Shown one piece after another: positions 7,459-17,633 of a stretch of 64,000 nt of DNA. The DNA comes from Acinetobacter bohemicus ANC 3994 (GTDB taxonomy: Bacteria; Pseudomonadota; Gammaproteobacteria; Pseudomonadales; Moraxellaceae): assembly GCF_000367925.1 (NCBI RefSeq), contig NZ_KB849175.1, forward strand, positions 149,395-213,394, read 5' to 3'. Every line of letters begins with the position of its first letter. The stretch's first letter is position 1. The translations under genes and the position numbers were made by a program. The notes below the pieces were generated by a model, which worked only from the letters and a program-made list of their open reading frames with translations, was not told the DNA's origin and made no database searches.

Positions 7459-10400
7459 TTATTGTGGATCGGCTTTAGTGGTTTTCAAAAGCGTTTGCAA
7501 ATTAGCAGCTTTTGGTTTTACAAGCCAGAATTTACGGCTGTAAAAATCAAACTCATTGCGGATCTTATACGCCCACGCACTACCTGTCTCTTGAATGTGT
7601 TCATCTAAAATACGGCTTAAGAATTCTTGATGTTCTTCCATCGCTTCTGTAGAGATACGATTTAACTCAATCAACTCATGGTTATAGTGGTCAACGAAAT
7701 CATTATCAAGGTCAAGTACATAAGCAAAACCACCCGTCATACCTGCACCGAAGTTGTGACCGACTTTACCCAGTACCGTCACAATACCACCAGTCATATA
7801 TTCACAACAGTGGTCGCCAGCGCCTTCAATCACCGCAAATGCACCTGAGTTACGCACTGCAAAACGTTCACCCGCAGTACCCGCAGCGAAGATTTTACCA
7901 CCCGTTGCACCATACAAGCAGGTATTACCAATAATGGCTGTATTTTGCGTTTGGAACGGTGAACCTTTTGGTGGGAAAATCGAGATACGACCACCCGCCA
8001 TACCTTTACCCACGTAATCGTTGGCATCACCTTCAAGTTTGATATGCAATCCACCTGCATTCCAAACACCCAGTGATTGACCTGCTGTGCCTTTCAAATT
8101 CATGACAACAGGATGTGCTTCCATACCCAAGTTGCCATAACGACGTGCAATCTCACCTGAAATACGTGCACCAATTGAACGGTCACAGTTAACAACATTG
8201 TAGTTAAACTCACCACTCTTGCCTGCTTCAATGGTCGGAAGCATCTCGACCACCATTTTCTCTGCAAGTAAGCCTTTGTCAAAAGGTGCATTGCCTTGAA
8301 CTTGGCAGTATTGCGCCTTACCTTCCGCAGCAGGATGTGAGGTTAACAAGGCACTTAAATCTAAGTGTGCATGTTTGTCGGTATCACCCGGTAATACTTC
8401 AAGTAAATCAGTACGACCAATCAAATCTTTGAGGCTTGAAACACCTAATGCTGCCAACCATTCACGGGTTTCTTCTGCAATAAAGTGGAAGAAATTAATC
8501 AGCATTTCTGGCTCGCCAATATAATGCTCTTGACGTAAATGATCTTGTTGCGTTGCAACACCCGTCGCACAGTTGTTGAGGTGGCAAATACGCAGGTATT
8601 TACAACCCAATGCGATCATTGGCGTTGAACCAAAACCGAAGCTTTCCGCACCAAGAATCGCTGCTTTAACCACGTCTAGACCAGTTTTCAAACCACCATC
8701 GGTTTGGACGCGTACTTTGCCACGAAGATCATTTACGCGAAGCGCTTGATGTGCCTCGCTTAGGCCCAATTCCCAAGGCGAACCTGCATGGTGAATCGAA
8801 GATAATGGTGACGCGGCTGTACCACCGTCATAACCCGAAATGGTAATGAAATCGGCATAAGCTTTTGCAACACCTGCTGCAATGGTGCCTACACCCGGCT
8901 CAGACACCAATTTCACCGAAACCATCGCTTGAGGATTGACTTGTTTTAAGTCAAAGATCAATTGCGATAAATCTTCAATCGAATAAATGTCGTGATGTGG
9001 CGGTGGAGAAATCAGCGTTACACCCGGTACTGAATAACGCAAACGTGCAATTAAGCCATTCACTTTACCGCCCGGTAACTGACCACCTTCACCCGGTTTC
9101 GCCCCTTGCGCCACTTTAATCTGCAACACTTCTGCTGAAGTTAAGTAGGCAGGCGTTACCCCAAAACGACCCGAAGCAATTTGCTTGATTTTCGAGTTAC
9201 GAATGGTGCCATAACGCGCAGGATCTTCACCGCCCTCACCCGAGTTTGAACGCCCACCGATGGTGTTCATGGCAATCGCAATCGCTTCATGCGCTTCAGG
9301 AGACAATGCGCCCAAAGACATTCCTGCCGAGTCAAAACGCGGCAAAATATCTCCGACTGATTCCACTTGCTCAAGGGCAATTGAATTATCCGTTTTGAGT
9401 TTAAAGAGATCACGAATAGTGGCAATCGGACGATTATTCACTAATTCTGCATATTCTTTAAAATCGGCATAATTGCCTGAACGTACCGATTTATGCAAAG
9501 CATTGATCACGTCTGGGTTAAATGCGTGGTATTCCTTATCGAATACGAATTTCAGCAAACCACCTTGATCGATTGGCTTACGTGCTTTCCACGCATTTTC
9601 AGCCAATTTTTTAAGATCATTTTCAAGGTCCGCAAAGGTTGCCCCTTGAATACGGCTTGGTACACCTGTGAAGCACTTATCCACCACTTCATTGGATAAA
9701 CCAACCGCTTCAAATAACTGACCACCACGGTAAGAAGCAACCGTTGAAATACCCATTTTCGAAAGTACTTTCAGCAAGCCTTTCTCAATACCTTTACGGA
9801 AGTTGGCTTGGGCGTGAATTGGGTCACCCAGTAACTCGCCTTTAGCAACCAAATCATTGATCACATCATAAGCCAAGTATGGATAAATCGCAGTTGCACC
9901 AAAACCTAAGATCACGGCAAATTGATGCGGATCACGTGCCAAACCAGTTTCGACAATAATATTGGCATCGGTACGTAAACCCACTTGAATCAAGTGATGG
10001 TGAATCGCACCAGTTGCCATCAATGCATTGGCGGGTAAATAACCTTCACGAATTTTCTTATCGGAAAGAACCAATAATGTTTTGCCATCACGAACTGCTT
10101 GAGCTGCTTCTTCGCAAATACGTACAATCGCCGCTTCTAAACCTTCAGTTGCCACATAGTTTAAGTCGATGTCGGCAATTTCATAGCCTTTACGACCTAA
10201 AGTACGCATTTGGTGCATTTTAGAGTTTGAAAGTACAGGACTGGAAATAATCAAACGATCTGCATGTTCAGCGCTTTGTTCAAACACATTTTGCTCGCGA
10301 CCCAAACATGTCTCTAAAGACATCACAATCGATTCACGTAATGGATCGATCGGTGGGTTGGTCACCTGTGCAAACTGTTGACGGAAGAAATCTGATACAT

Positions 10401-11940
10401 GACGGACTTGGCGAGACAAGACCGCCATTGGCGTATCATCACCCATCGAACCCACGGCTTCCTGACCGCTTTCTGCAATTGGACGCAACAATTGATCACG
10501 TTCTTCAAAGGTCACCATAAACATTTTTTGTGCTGCTTTAAGGTCATCACCTTTTAAGCCTTGATCACATAAATATTCTTCAAGCTCTGGGCTACCTTGG
10601 ACGCGAACTGAATTTTCACGTAACCATTGACGGTAAGGACGCATATTTTTTAGATGCTTGTTAACGTCTTGCGTATCCAGCATTTTACCCGTGAAGGTAT
10701 CAATCACTAAGATTTGACCTGGGCCAACACGCCCTTTAGAAACCACATCTTCAGGCTGATAACCCCAAACCCCAATTTCAGATGCCAGTGTGATGTAACC
10801 ATTTTTGGTAATCACCCAACGTGCAGGACGTAAACCATTACGATCCAGCATACAAATGGCATGACGACCATCTTGAATCACCAGACCTGCAGGACCATCC
10901 CACGCTTCCATATGCTTCGAGTTAAATTCATAGAATGCACGTAAATCGGCATCTAAAGTTTCAACATTTTGCCACGCAGGTGGAACCAACATACGCAGTG
11001 CACGGAATAAATCCATACCACCACCAACCAGAATTTCAAGCATATTATCTAAGCTTGAAGAGTCCGAACCGGTACGGTTTACAATTGGATTTAATTCAGT
11101 TAAACCCGGCAATAATGGGTTTTCCAATTTAGGCACACGTGCCATTGCCCAATTACGGTTGGCGGTAATGGTGTTAATTTCACCGTTGTGCGCCAAGTAG
11201 CGGAAAGGCTGTGCAAGTGGCCAACGCGGTAAAGTATTGGTCGAAAAACGCTGATGGAATACCACAATATGTGATTCCAAACGTGGATCTGCAAGGTCAG
11301 TATAGAAGTCTGCAATGGCTGCAGGCATCATCAAACCTTTATAGGTAATCACGGTTGAACACAATGTTGTGACATAGAATGATGAATCATTCACTAACAG
11401 CTGTTCAGCACGGCGACGTGCAAGGAATAACTTACGGTTGAATTCAACCTCAGTCACGCCCATAGGGCAATTGACAATAATTTGTTCAAAGGCTGGCATC
11501 GATTGCAATGCAATCTCACCTAAAGCTTCAACATTGGTTGGAATCAAACGCCAAGCCAAAACTTTTAAACCTTCAGATTCAATTTCTTTGGTGAGAATTT
11601 GTTTTGAATGTGCCGCAATAGCGGGATCAAGATTTAAGAAAATAGTACCGACCGCAAAAATTTCGCTTAAGGTAATATCACTGAGTTTTTTTGCTTCTTC
11701 ACGGAAGAACGCTTTTGGCATAGCCAGCAATAAACCACAACCATCCCCTGTTTTGCCGTCTGCGGCAATACCACCACGGTGGGTCATACAACTTAAACTA
11801 TGAATCGCGGTCTTGACCAAATCATGGCTCGCATCACCCTGCATATGGGCAATTAAACCGAAACCACAGTTATCTTTAAACTCATCCGGTTGGTATAAAC
11901 CTTGAGCGGGAGCTACAGTATTAGGCGATGGCATGTGCAT
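7459..11940 (-). CDS. gltB: Glutamate synthase (NADPH) large subunit
   Basis: A 1493-aa protein. Cys25, in DNCGFGLIAHM, is the N-terminal nucleophile exposed after removal of a 24-residue propeptide; it starts the class II glutamine amidotransferase domain (about residues 25-430). A central domain, the FMN-binding synthase domain (about 850-1240) and the C-terminal beta-helix with GGIVTVLG-type Gly repeats follow. CKYLRICHLNNC near residue 1120 holds the 3Fe-4S cluster. The ATG at 11940 is chosen because GAAGG lies seven bases upstream; an ATG seven codons earlier overlaps that site. Ammonia released from glutamine is channelled to 2-oxoglutarate. Confidence 0.96.
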   Translation of the reverse strand: MHMPSPNTVAPAQGLYQPDEFKDNCGFGLIAHMQGDASHDLVKTAIHSLSCMTHRGGIAADGKTGDGCGLLLAMPKAFFREEAKKLSDITLSEIFAVGTIFLNLDPAIAAHSKQILTKEIESEGLKVLAWRLIPTNVEALGEIALQSMPAFEQIIVNCPMGVTEVEFNRKLFLARRRAEQLLVNDSSFYVTTLCSTVITYKGLMMPAAIADFYTDLADPRLESHIVVFHQRFSTNTLPRWPLAQPFRYLAHNGEINTITANRNWAMARVPKLENPLLPGLTELNPIVNRTGSDSSSLDNMLEILVGGGMDLFRALRMLVPPAWQNVETLDADLRAFYEFNSKHMEAWDGPAGLVIQDGRHAICMLDRNGLRPARWVITKNGYITLASEIGVWGYQPEDVVSKGRVGPGQILVIDTFTGKMLDTQDVNKHLKNMRPYRQWLRENSVRVQGSPELEEYLCDQGLKGDDLKAAQKMFMVTFEERDQLLRPIAESGQEAVGSMGDDTPMAVLSRQVRHVSDFFRQQFAQVTNPPIDPLRESIVMSLETCLGREQNVFEQSAEHADRLIISSPVLSNSKMHQMRTLGRKGYEIADIDLNYVATEGLEAAIVRICEEAAQAVRDGKTLLVLSDKKIREGYLPANALMATGAIHHHLIQVGLRTDANIIVETGLARDPHQFAVILGFGATAIYPYLAYDVINDLVAKGELLGDPIHAQANFRKGIEKGLLKVLSKMGISTVASYRGGQLFEAVGLSNEVVDKCFTGVPSRIQGATFADLENDLKKLAENAWKARKPIDQGGLLKFVFDKEYHAFNPDVINALHKSVRSGNYADFKEYAELVNNRPIATIRDLFKLKTDNSIALEQVESVGDILPRFDSAGMSLGALSPEAHEAIAIAMNTIGGRSNSGEGGEDPARYGTIRNSKIKQIASGRFGVTPAYLTSAEVLQIKVAQGAKPGEGGQLPGGKVNGLIARLRYSVPGVTLISPPPHHDIYSIEDLSQLIFDLKQVNPQAMVSVKLVSEPGVGTIAAGVAKAYADFITISGYDGGTAASPLSSIHHAGSPWELGLSEAHQALRVNDLRGKVRVQTDGGLKTGLDVVKAAILGAESFGFGSTPMIALGCKYLRICHLNNCATGVATQQDHLRQEHYIGEPEMLINFFHFIAEETREWLAALGVSSLKDLIGRTDLLEVLPGDTDKHAHLDLSALLTSHPAAEGKAQYCQVQGNAPFDKGLLAEKMVVEMLPTIEAGKSGEFNYNVVNCDRSIGARISGEIARRYGNLGMEAHPVVMNLKGTAGQSLGVWNAGGLHIKLEGDANDYVGKGMAGGRISIFPPKGSPFQTQNTAIIGNTCLYGATGGKIFAAGTAGERFAVRNSGAFAVIEGAGDHCCEYMTGGIVTVLGKVGHNFGAGMTGGFAYVLDLDNDFVDHYNHELIELNRISTEAMEEHQEFLSRILDEHIQETGSAWAYKIRNEFDFYSRKFWLVKPKAANLQTLLKTTKADPQ

Positions 11941-12389
11941 AGCGTACCCTTCTTTCAACATGGCCCATATAGCGGGCGTCTAACAATCAAATATCTTCTT
12001 TGCGATTTAGTCCAATTTACTCACACGCAGATCAAGATTGAGCCAAATCATTTTCTTCACATGCTTAAGATAGTCGCATTTCATCTTGCATACATGAATC
12101 AATTACAAAAATGTTTTGTTGACCTTACGCACTCTTTTAAAGCAGGTAAATTCAACAACTTCGCACAATCATTGAATCTTTTCGCGCCAAAATAGGGACA
12201 ATAACTCAATTCATGCACCAATAAAGCAAAAATTATGCCAATTTAAAAAATGCAATGCTAAATGTTTTAAATATAGAAATATTAAAGTTTCTATAGCATA
12301 AGCTCATTTTCTAAAAAACACTTTTCGCACTATATTTGTGCATCTAAATATTTTTATAACTTAATTTGCTCTATTTTAGAACTCTATTT
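11941..12389. other. Intergenic region upstream of gltB
   Basis: About 450 AT-rich bases between gltB and the DamX-like gene, both on the minus strand. It should hold the gltBD promoter and the terminator of the pilM-to-damX-like operon, but I see no convincing -35/-10 pair, hairpin with T-run, or operator. A plus-strand reading frame crosses it but has no coding character. Confidence 0.5.
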
Positions 12390-13235
12390 TTAATTAAATG
12401 GATCACTAATGTCTTTTTCTGCTGCTTTAGTGCCACTTTGTTTAGCAACAGGGTCAACCGTAGAATGAGATTCTTGTACATCAACCACATTCCCTTGCTC
12501 ATCACGACGTGTCACCTTGGTCGTTGTAGTCGCTGTTTTCGGGTCAACAGGCACAACCGCAGGTTTCAGTTTAGGTAAAGCCAATACAGCCTCATCCACT
12601 CGAGGCAAAGGTGCAGATTTTAAAGTGACGGCATATAATTTGTTATTCGTCGCCATTTCTTCTGCCCCCATATCGTTCACCAATGCGACATAATTTTCGA
12701 TATCTTGCACTTTAGGTTGAATCGACTTGGGAAATTGCAGTGGTAATTTTTCTAGCGCTTGTTTCGCCTCAGCATTATTCTTATATAAACCGTAAAGCAG
12801 CACATATTGTTCAATTTGATTTTCGCCATTCAAGCGAATATAAAAAAAGTTGCTACGATCGGATTGTTTTTTAAGAAAACTGCGAAGAACATCATCTTCA
12901 GTCACTCGAAACAGCTCAATCGTGATTGCATTTTTATTGTCATTAATAAATTTACTGCCACGAAATTCTGGTTCATAGCTTGCCGTTGTCACCACACGGG
13001 TCGTCATTGCTAAAGGACGCACTTCGTCTTGAAGTGCACCTAAAAGGTTGGTTGCAGCCACTTTTTCAGGTTGAATTTGTAATTCAGACTCAGTTTCAGC
13101 AGATTTTTCCACTTCCACCAATGCATCACTATCTGTAATCGCCCAAAAAACCAGTGCCGCAAACAAACACACCATCCCACACACGAGCCAGATATAGTTT
13201 CGAATACGTTGCCATTGTGTACGGATGGTTGCCAT
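12390..13235 (-). CDS. SPOR-type (DamX-like) membrane protein
   Basis: A 281-aa protein with one N-terminal membrane helix (about residues 14-32), a polar linker, a SPOR-like region near residues 105-185 (AITIELFRVTEDDVLRSFL then QIEQYVLLYGLYKNNAEAKQ) and a disordered C-terminal tail. SPOR domains bind glycan strands lacking stem peptides at the division septum. In enteric bacteria damX sits directly after aroB; the same position here, three bases after aroB, supports the assignment. Here the domain is central, not C-terminal, and the tail ends DPFN, so the match to DamX is by architecture and position only. Confidence 0.65.
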   Translation of the reverse strand: MATIRTQWQRIRNYIWLVCGMVCLFAALVFWAITDSDALVEVEKSAETESELQIQPEKVAATNLLGALQDEVRPLAMTTRVVTTASYEPEFRGSKFINDNKNAITIELFRVTEDDVLRSFLKKQSDRSNFFYIRLNGENQIEQYVLLYGLYKNNAEAKQALEKLPLQFPKSIQPKVQDIENYVALVNDMGAEEMATNNKLYAVTLKSAPLPRVDEAVLALPKLKPAVVPVDPKTATTTTKVTRRDEQGNVVDVQESHSTVDPVAKQSGTKAAEKDISDPFN

Positions 13236-13238
13236 GCC

Positions 13239-14324
13239 TTATGCCTTCTCTTGATTCGTTAAAATCGCTTGTTTCATCAATTCCAGATCAAATTCTTTGC
13301 TAATCACCGCCTGCCCTAAAGATTTCATTAGGACCAGACGTAATTGTCCATTCAGCACTTTTTTATCATGTGCCATAAAACCAAGGAATTCATCCAGTGG
13401 AATCGCTGGGCATTTTACGGGTAAATGAGCACGTTGAATGATTTTTTTTGTACGTTCGACATCATCGAGTGAAATCCAGCCCATGCGCTGCGATAAATCC
13501 GCAGCCATGACCATACCGGTTGCAATCGCTTCACCATGTAGCCAAACCCCATAACCTAAATAGGATTCAATGGCATGACCAAAGGTATGACCTAAATTCA
13601 GCAAAGCACGCTCACCTTGCTCTTTTTCATCATTGGCGACAATTCGTGCCTTATGCGCACATGAACGATAAACCGCTTCAGCCAGTAATATAGCATCACG
13701 CCCAACCAAGCCATCCATATTTGCTTCGAGCCAAGTTAGAAAATCAAGATCACCCAATAAGGCATACTTAATCACTTCTGCCAAACCCGCGGACAGTTCA
13801 CGATCTGGCAATGTGTTTAATTGCGCCATATCGGCCAACACCACTTGGGGTTGCTGGAATGCACCAATCATATTTTTACCCAAAGGATGATTAATACCTG
13901 TTTTCCCGCCAACACTTGAATCGACTTGAGATAAAAGCGTGGTCGGCACTTGGATAAAATAAACACCGCGCTGGAAACATGCAGATGCAAAACCGGCCAT
14001 ATCGCCAATCACACCACCACCGAGTGCTAAGACTGTCGCATCACGATTAAAACCTGCTTCTAATAAAGCATCAAAAATTAAATTTAAATGTTCAATATTT
14101 TTATATTTTTCACCATCAGGCAAAACACATGTTGCAACTGTTTTCCCCAAACGCTCAATCGCACTCACATAATGATCTAAATACAAAGGCTTAACTGTTG
14201 TATTGGTTACAATCATGACTTGTTTTCCGTGAATATACGGCTCAAGTAAAGATTGTGGGTTTAAATCACTGCCAATAAAAATAGGATATCGACGATCGCC
14301 GAGTTCAACATGTAAAGTTTGCAT
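13239..14324 (-). CDS. aroB: 3-dehydroquinate synthase
   Basis: A 361-aa NAD- and metal-dependent enzyme converting DAHP to 3-dehydroquinate, the second step of the shikimate pathway. Visible motifs are LALGGGVIGDMAGFAS (NAD/substrate binding, near residue 100), VPTTLLSQVDSSVGGKTGIN, GLAEVIKYALLGD and the metal ligands in GHTFGHAIE and WLHGEAIATG. Length is standard. It is followed by the DamX-like gene after three bases and preceded by aroK, in the usual pil-aro order. Confidence 0.96.
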   Translation of the reverse strand: MQTLHVELGDRRYPIFIGSDLNPQSLLEPYIHGKQVMIVTNTTVKPLYLDHYVSAIERLGKTVATCVLPDGEKYKNIEHLNLIFDALLEAGFNRDATVLALGGGVIGDMAGFASACFQRGVYFIQVPTTLLSQVDSSVGGKTGINHPLGKNMIGAFQQPQVVLADMAQLNTLPDRELSAGLAEVIKYALLGDLDFLTWLEANMDGLVGRDAILLAEAVYRSCAHKARIVANDEKEQGERALLNLGHTFGHAIESYLGYGVWLHGEAIATGMVMAADLSQRMGWISLDDVERTKKIIQRAHLPVKCPAIPLDEFLGFMAHDKKVLNGQLRLVLMKSLGQAVISKEFDLELMKQAILTNQEKA

Positions 14325-14341
14325 GAAATTTAAACCATTAA

Positions 14342-14890
14342 TTAGACTAAATCTGCTTCTTGAGAAACAATCATATGTAAGATTTTTTGCGCTAAATCAC
14401 GAGCAGCACCCTGATTTGTTTCAATAATATAATGTGCAATTTCTCGATATAAAGGATCACGAATTGCCAATAAATCACGTAACTTTTGTTCAGGGTTTTC
14501 AACTTGCAGTAAAGGACGGTTTTTATCCCGATAGGTACGCTGTAATTGAATTTCGACGGGAGTATAGAGATAAACAACGATTCCGCGTTGTTTTAAAAAT
14601 TCACGATTCGCCGGTTGAGTGACGACACCACCACCCGTTGCGAGAACCAGTTGTGAGCGGGCAGTCAGTTCATTAATGACCATGGTTTCACGGTTGCGAA
14701 ATCCATTCTCGCCTTCTTTTTCAAAAATCCAAGGAATGGTTGCACCTGTCTTACGCTCAATCTCATGATCACTGTCAAGAAACTCTCGTCCTAACAGTTC
14801 TGCTAAATGTCGACCAACAGTTGTCTTCCCAGCCCCCATTGGCCCTACCAAATAAATATTTGGTAGGGTTTCAAACTCATTGCTTGGCAA
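14342..14890 (-). CDS. aroK: Shikimate kinase
   Basis: A 182-aa kinase phosphorylating shikimate with ATP. The P-loop GPMGAGKTTVGRHLA is near residue 16, the shikimate-binding FLDSDHEIE near 36 and GGGVV near 85; the lid arginine lies in RDKNRPLL. The start appears to be TTG at 14890, with AGGTGA a few bases upstream; no ATG lies between it and the P-loop. It is 17 bases upstream of aroB and 36 bases after pilQ on the same strand, so it is part of the long pil-aro operon. Confidence 0.93.
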   Translation of the reverse strand: MPSNEFETLPNIYLVGPMGAGKTTVGRHLAELLGREFLDSDHEIERKTGATIPWIFEKEGENGFRNRETMVINELTARSQLVLATGGGVVTQPANREFLKQRGIVVYLYTPVEIQLQRTYRDKNRPLLQVENPEQKLRDLLAIRDPLYREIAHYIIETNQGAARDLAQKILHMIVSQEADLV

Positions 14891-14926
14891 GGAGTCACCT
14901 ATTTATTTTGCTAAATTCAAAATATA

Positions 14927-17089
14927 TTAATGATTTCTTGAAACACTGTCATTAACAATTCGTGGTGTAACAAAAATCAATAGCTCACTCTTTTTATCCG
15001 TTTTCGCATCTTTACGGAATAAACGCCCCACATAAGGCAAATCACCAAGGAAAGGCACCTTAGTTTGACTCGTGGAAGTTAACTGTTCGAAGATACCGCC
15101 AAGCACAACGGTCTCGCCATTATCCACCAATACATTGGTATTGATCTCATTTTTATTAATTGTATATTGACCTGTCGGCGTAGGCGTACCCACTGAGTCA
15201 TTTTTAATTTTCAACATCATCTGGATTTTACCATCAGGCGTAATGCTTGGGGTCACATCCAAACTTAAGGTTGCATCGATAAACTCTGTTTTAGAGACTA
15301 CATTTACACCACTACCCTCAGCAGACTGATAGGGAATTTGTGTGCCTGACGCAACTTGAGCCGGTTGCTTATCTGCTGTGAGAACTTTGGGTGTTGAAAT
15401 AACTTCACCATAACCATCTGCTTGTAATGCAGAAAGTTCTAAATCTAGCATGAAATCAGACAAACTAATCAAACCAAAGGCAATACTGCTGGCCCCAGGA
15501 GTGGTTACGCCTAAATCAACATTGAGATTATCTGGCCGCTGAATGGTATATTTCCCCTCATCATCAGGTGTTTTTAAATCCCATAAGGTCGTATCGCTAC
15601 CACCAACAAGTAAACTGCTATTACTATTAACACCTTGAGATAAAATACCCCATTTCACGCCCATTTCTTTGGTAAAGTCAGTTGAAGCACGAACAATACG
15701 CGCCTCAACCATGACTTGTTTCACTGCAATATCCAGCAAATCAATCATTTTACGAACTTTATCAATATTCAGTGCAGTATCATTGATAATTAACGTATTA
15801 GTCCGCATATCAGCAACAGCACTACCGCGTGAACTCAACAAGCTTTCTAGCGCAAGTGAATCTGAATTAGCGGTACGATTTGATGTAGCCCCCTTACCAT
15901 CACGAGATTCTTCTAATAACTTTAAAATATCTGCGGCTTTTGTATAACTTAATTTAATATATTCTGTTTGAATCGGCGCAAGTTTAATACTTTGCGCGAT
16001 TGCTTTCGCCTCTTCTTCTTCTGACTTGATTAACTCAGCAACAGGAGCAATCCAAATCACACTTCCATTACGACGTTTATCTAAATTTTTTGTTTTTAGA
16101 ATAATATCCAGTGCTTGATCCCATGGCACATCTTTTAAACGCAAGGTGATATTTCCTTGCACAGTATCAGCTGCAACCATATTAATTTCAGTAAAGTCTG
16201 CCAATAACTGTAGAACTCGACGTACTTCTATATCCTGAAAATCGAGTGAAATCTTTTTACCCGTATAGGTATTTGCAGCTTTTGGTTTCAGTGGACTTTT
16301 ATCCTCTGGACGTTTCAAACTGATGGTGAGTTTATTATCCGCTTGGTATGCCATGTATTCATAGCTTCCAGCCGTTTGAATGGTCACCACACCATTTCCA
16401 CCATCATTATGTGCATCAATGGTGGACACTGGTGTTGCAAAGTCATTAACATTTAAGCGACGAGCCAAATGTGTAGGCACTTTATTGCCTAAAGTCCTGA
16501 CCACCACCTTACTGCCTTGTTGTTGTACATCGACTGGAGTATTCGTCCCCAATAAATCAATAACAATCTGTCCTTCACCTTGACCGCCACGCTGGAAACC
16601 AATATTGGAAATTCCTTGTGCCGATTTCTGGGCAGCGACATTTTCAGTAGCAACAGCATTACCAGCTGCATTAATTTTTAAAATAAAAGTATTACCTTCA
16701 ACACGTGTCGTGAAGGCACCCGCATCCGCTAAATTGACCGTTAAACGCGAACGCTGAGCATCAGAACTGACATCTATAGAGCTGGCTTCTTGCGTTGCAA
16801 CTGCAATGCTACTTTGTTTTAAATTCTGCTGTGCTTTATCAAAGTCAAGAACCAAGCGTGATGGCTGTTCTAATTGATAGGCTTGAGGTTGCGGTGGCAG
16901 ACCATTAAACATGACACGAATTTCTGTACCTTGACCTGCAATTTGCATTGGTACAATATTGGTAATACTGACTTGTGCATTCGCAACTTGCATGACTGCA
17001 ATCGCCACAGCACCCATAGAAAATTGACGGAACAAATGGTTCATTGTATTGCCATCCCCAAATATAAAATCTTTAAAACTGTTATTCAT
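14927..17089 (-). CDS. pilQ: Type IV pilus secretin PilQ
   Basis: A 720-aa outer-membrane secretin that forms the gated channel for the pilus. A signal peptide ends in VMQVANAQ near residue 40. Two AMIN-type peptidoglycan-binding regions occupy roughly residues 45-260, an STN domain follows (KISLDFQDIEVRRVLQLLAD, near 280), then a secretin N domain and the C-terminal secretin barrel with VLGGIFEQLTSTSQTKVPFL near 665. The ATG at 17089 is preferred over a start 11 codons upstream because AGGA lies six bases before it. It lies 16 bases past the pilP stop. Confidence 0.94.
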   Translation of the reverse strand: MNNSFKDFIFGDGNTMNHLFRQFSMGAVAIAVMQVANAQVSITNIVPMQIAGQGTEIRVMFNGLPPQPQAYQLEQPSRLVLDFDKAQQNLKQSSIAVATQEASSIDVSSDAQRSRLTVNLADAGAFTTRVEGNTFILKINAAGNAVATENVAAQKSAQGISNIGFQRGGQGEGQIVIDLLGTNTPVDVQQQGSKVVVRTLGNKVPTHLARRLNVNDFATPVSTIDAHNDGGNGVVTIQTAGSYEYMAYQADNKLTISLKRPEDKSPLKPKAANTYTGKKISLDFQDIEVRRVLQLLADFTEINMVAADTVQGNITLRLKDVPWDQALDIILKTKNLDKRRNGSVIWIAPVAELIKSEEEEAKAIAQSIKLAPIQTEYIKLSYTKAADILKLLEESRDGKGATSNRTANSDSLALESLLSSRGSAVADMRTNTLIINDTALNIDKVRKMIDLLDIAVKQVMVEARIVRASTDFTKEMGVKWGILSQGVNSNSSLLVGGSDTTLWDLKTPDDEGKYTIQRPDNLNVDLGVTTPGASSIAFGLISLSDFMLDLELSALQADGYGEVISTPKVLTADKQPAQVASGTQIPYQSAEGSGVNVVSKTEFIDATLSLDVTPSITPDGKIQMMLKIKNDSVGTPTPTGQYTINKNEINTNVLVDNGETVVLGGIFEQLTSTSQTKVPFLGDLPYVGRLFRKDAKTDKKSELLIFVTPRIVNDSVSRNH

Positions 17090-17105
17090 TTTTATTCCTT
17101 TAAAC

Positions 17106-17633
17106 TTACGGCGCAGGTCCAATTAAGATAAGACTTCTTGGACGCTCCACATATCCTTCTCGCCCATCTGGAATAATTTCCACGAGATCAATTTGTGTTG
17201 GCGTAATTTTCACCACACGACCGTGATTAACACCCATATAACTACCGAGTTGTATACGTTCAATTTCACCATCTGGGGTTTGAATTAATGCCAAAACCTG
17301 TCCAGTTTGGCTACGCATACTGCCCTTCATATTTAAGGATTCAATCGCATAACTTTCTAAAGGTTGCGGTTGACGTGACAAATTCGGATAGACCCGTTTT
17401 CCAGCCATAATTTGTAATTCAGCAGCCAAAGAGCCCGGTAAAAAAGGACTTTTGAGCTGGTGGGCTGAATAATTAAAAGTTGGCACTGGTGCAAACACGG
17501 GTGCCGGCTCAATCGGTAAAGGCGGTTGATTACGAATACTCGCCATTTGCTCATTCACAGCATCAATACGAGAATCACATCCCACCAATAACAATCCCAA
17601 CATCAGGCTTAAAGTAATTTTTTCTATTTTCAT
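17106..17633 (-). CDS. pilP: Type IV pilus lipoprotein PilP
   Basis: A 175-aa lipoprotein: MKIEKITLSLMLGLLLVGC gives a lipobox with the modified Cys near residue 19. The rest is a short proline-rich linker and a C-terminal beta domain (TGQVLALIQTPDGEIERIQL, then LGSYMGVNHGRVVKI) that contacts PilQ. It links the inner-membrane PilMNO complex to the secretin. The ATG at 17633 overlaps the pilO stop as TGATG; the GTG one codon upstream is less likely. Confidence 0.93.
   Translation of the reverse strand: MKIEKITLSLMLGLLLVGCDSRIDAVNEQMASIRNQPPLPIEPAPVFAPVPTFNYSAHQLKSPFLPGSLAAELQIMAGKRVYPNLSRQPQPLESYAIESLNMKGSMRSQTGQVLALIQTPDGEIERIQLGSYMGVNHGRVVKITPTQIDLVEIIPDGREGYVERPRSLILIGPAP

Noticed and set aside
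11902..12195. 97-codon plus-strand frame crossing the gltB start
   Set aside because: Overlaps the gltB start antisense, has no ribosome site, no conserved motif and random-looking composition.
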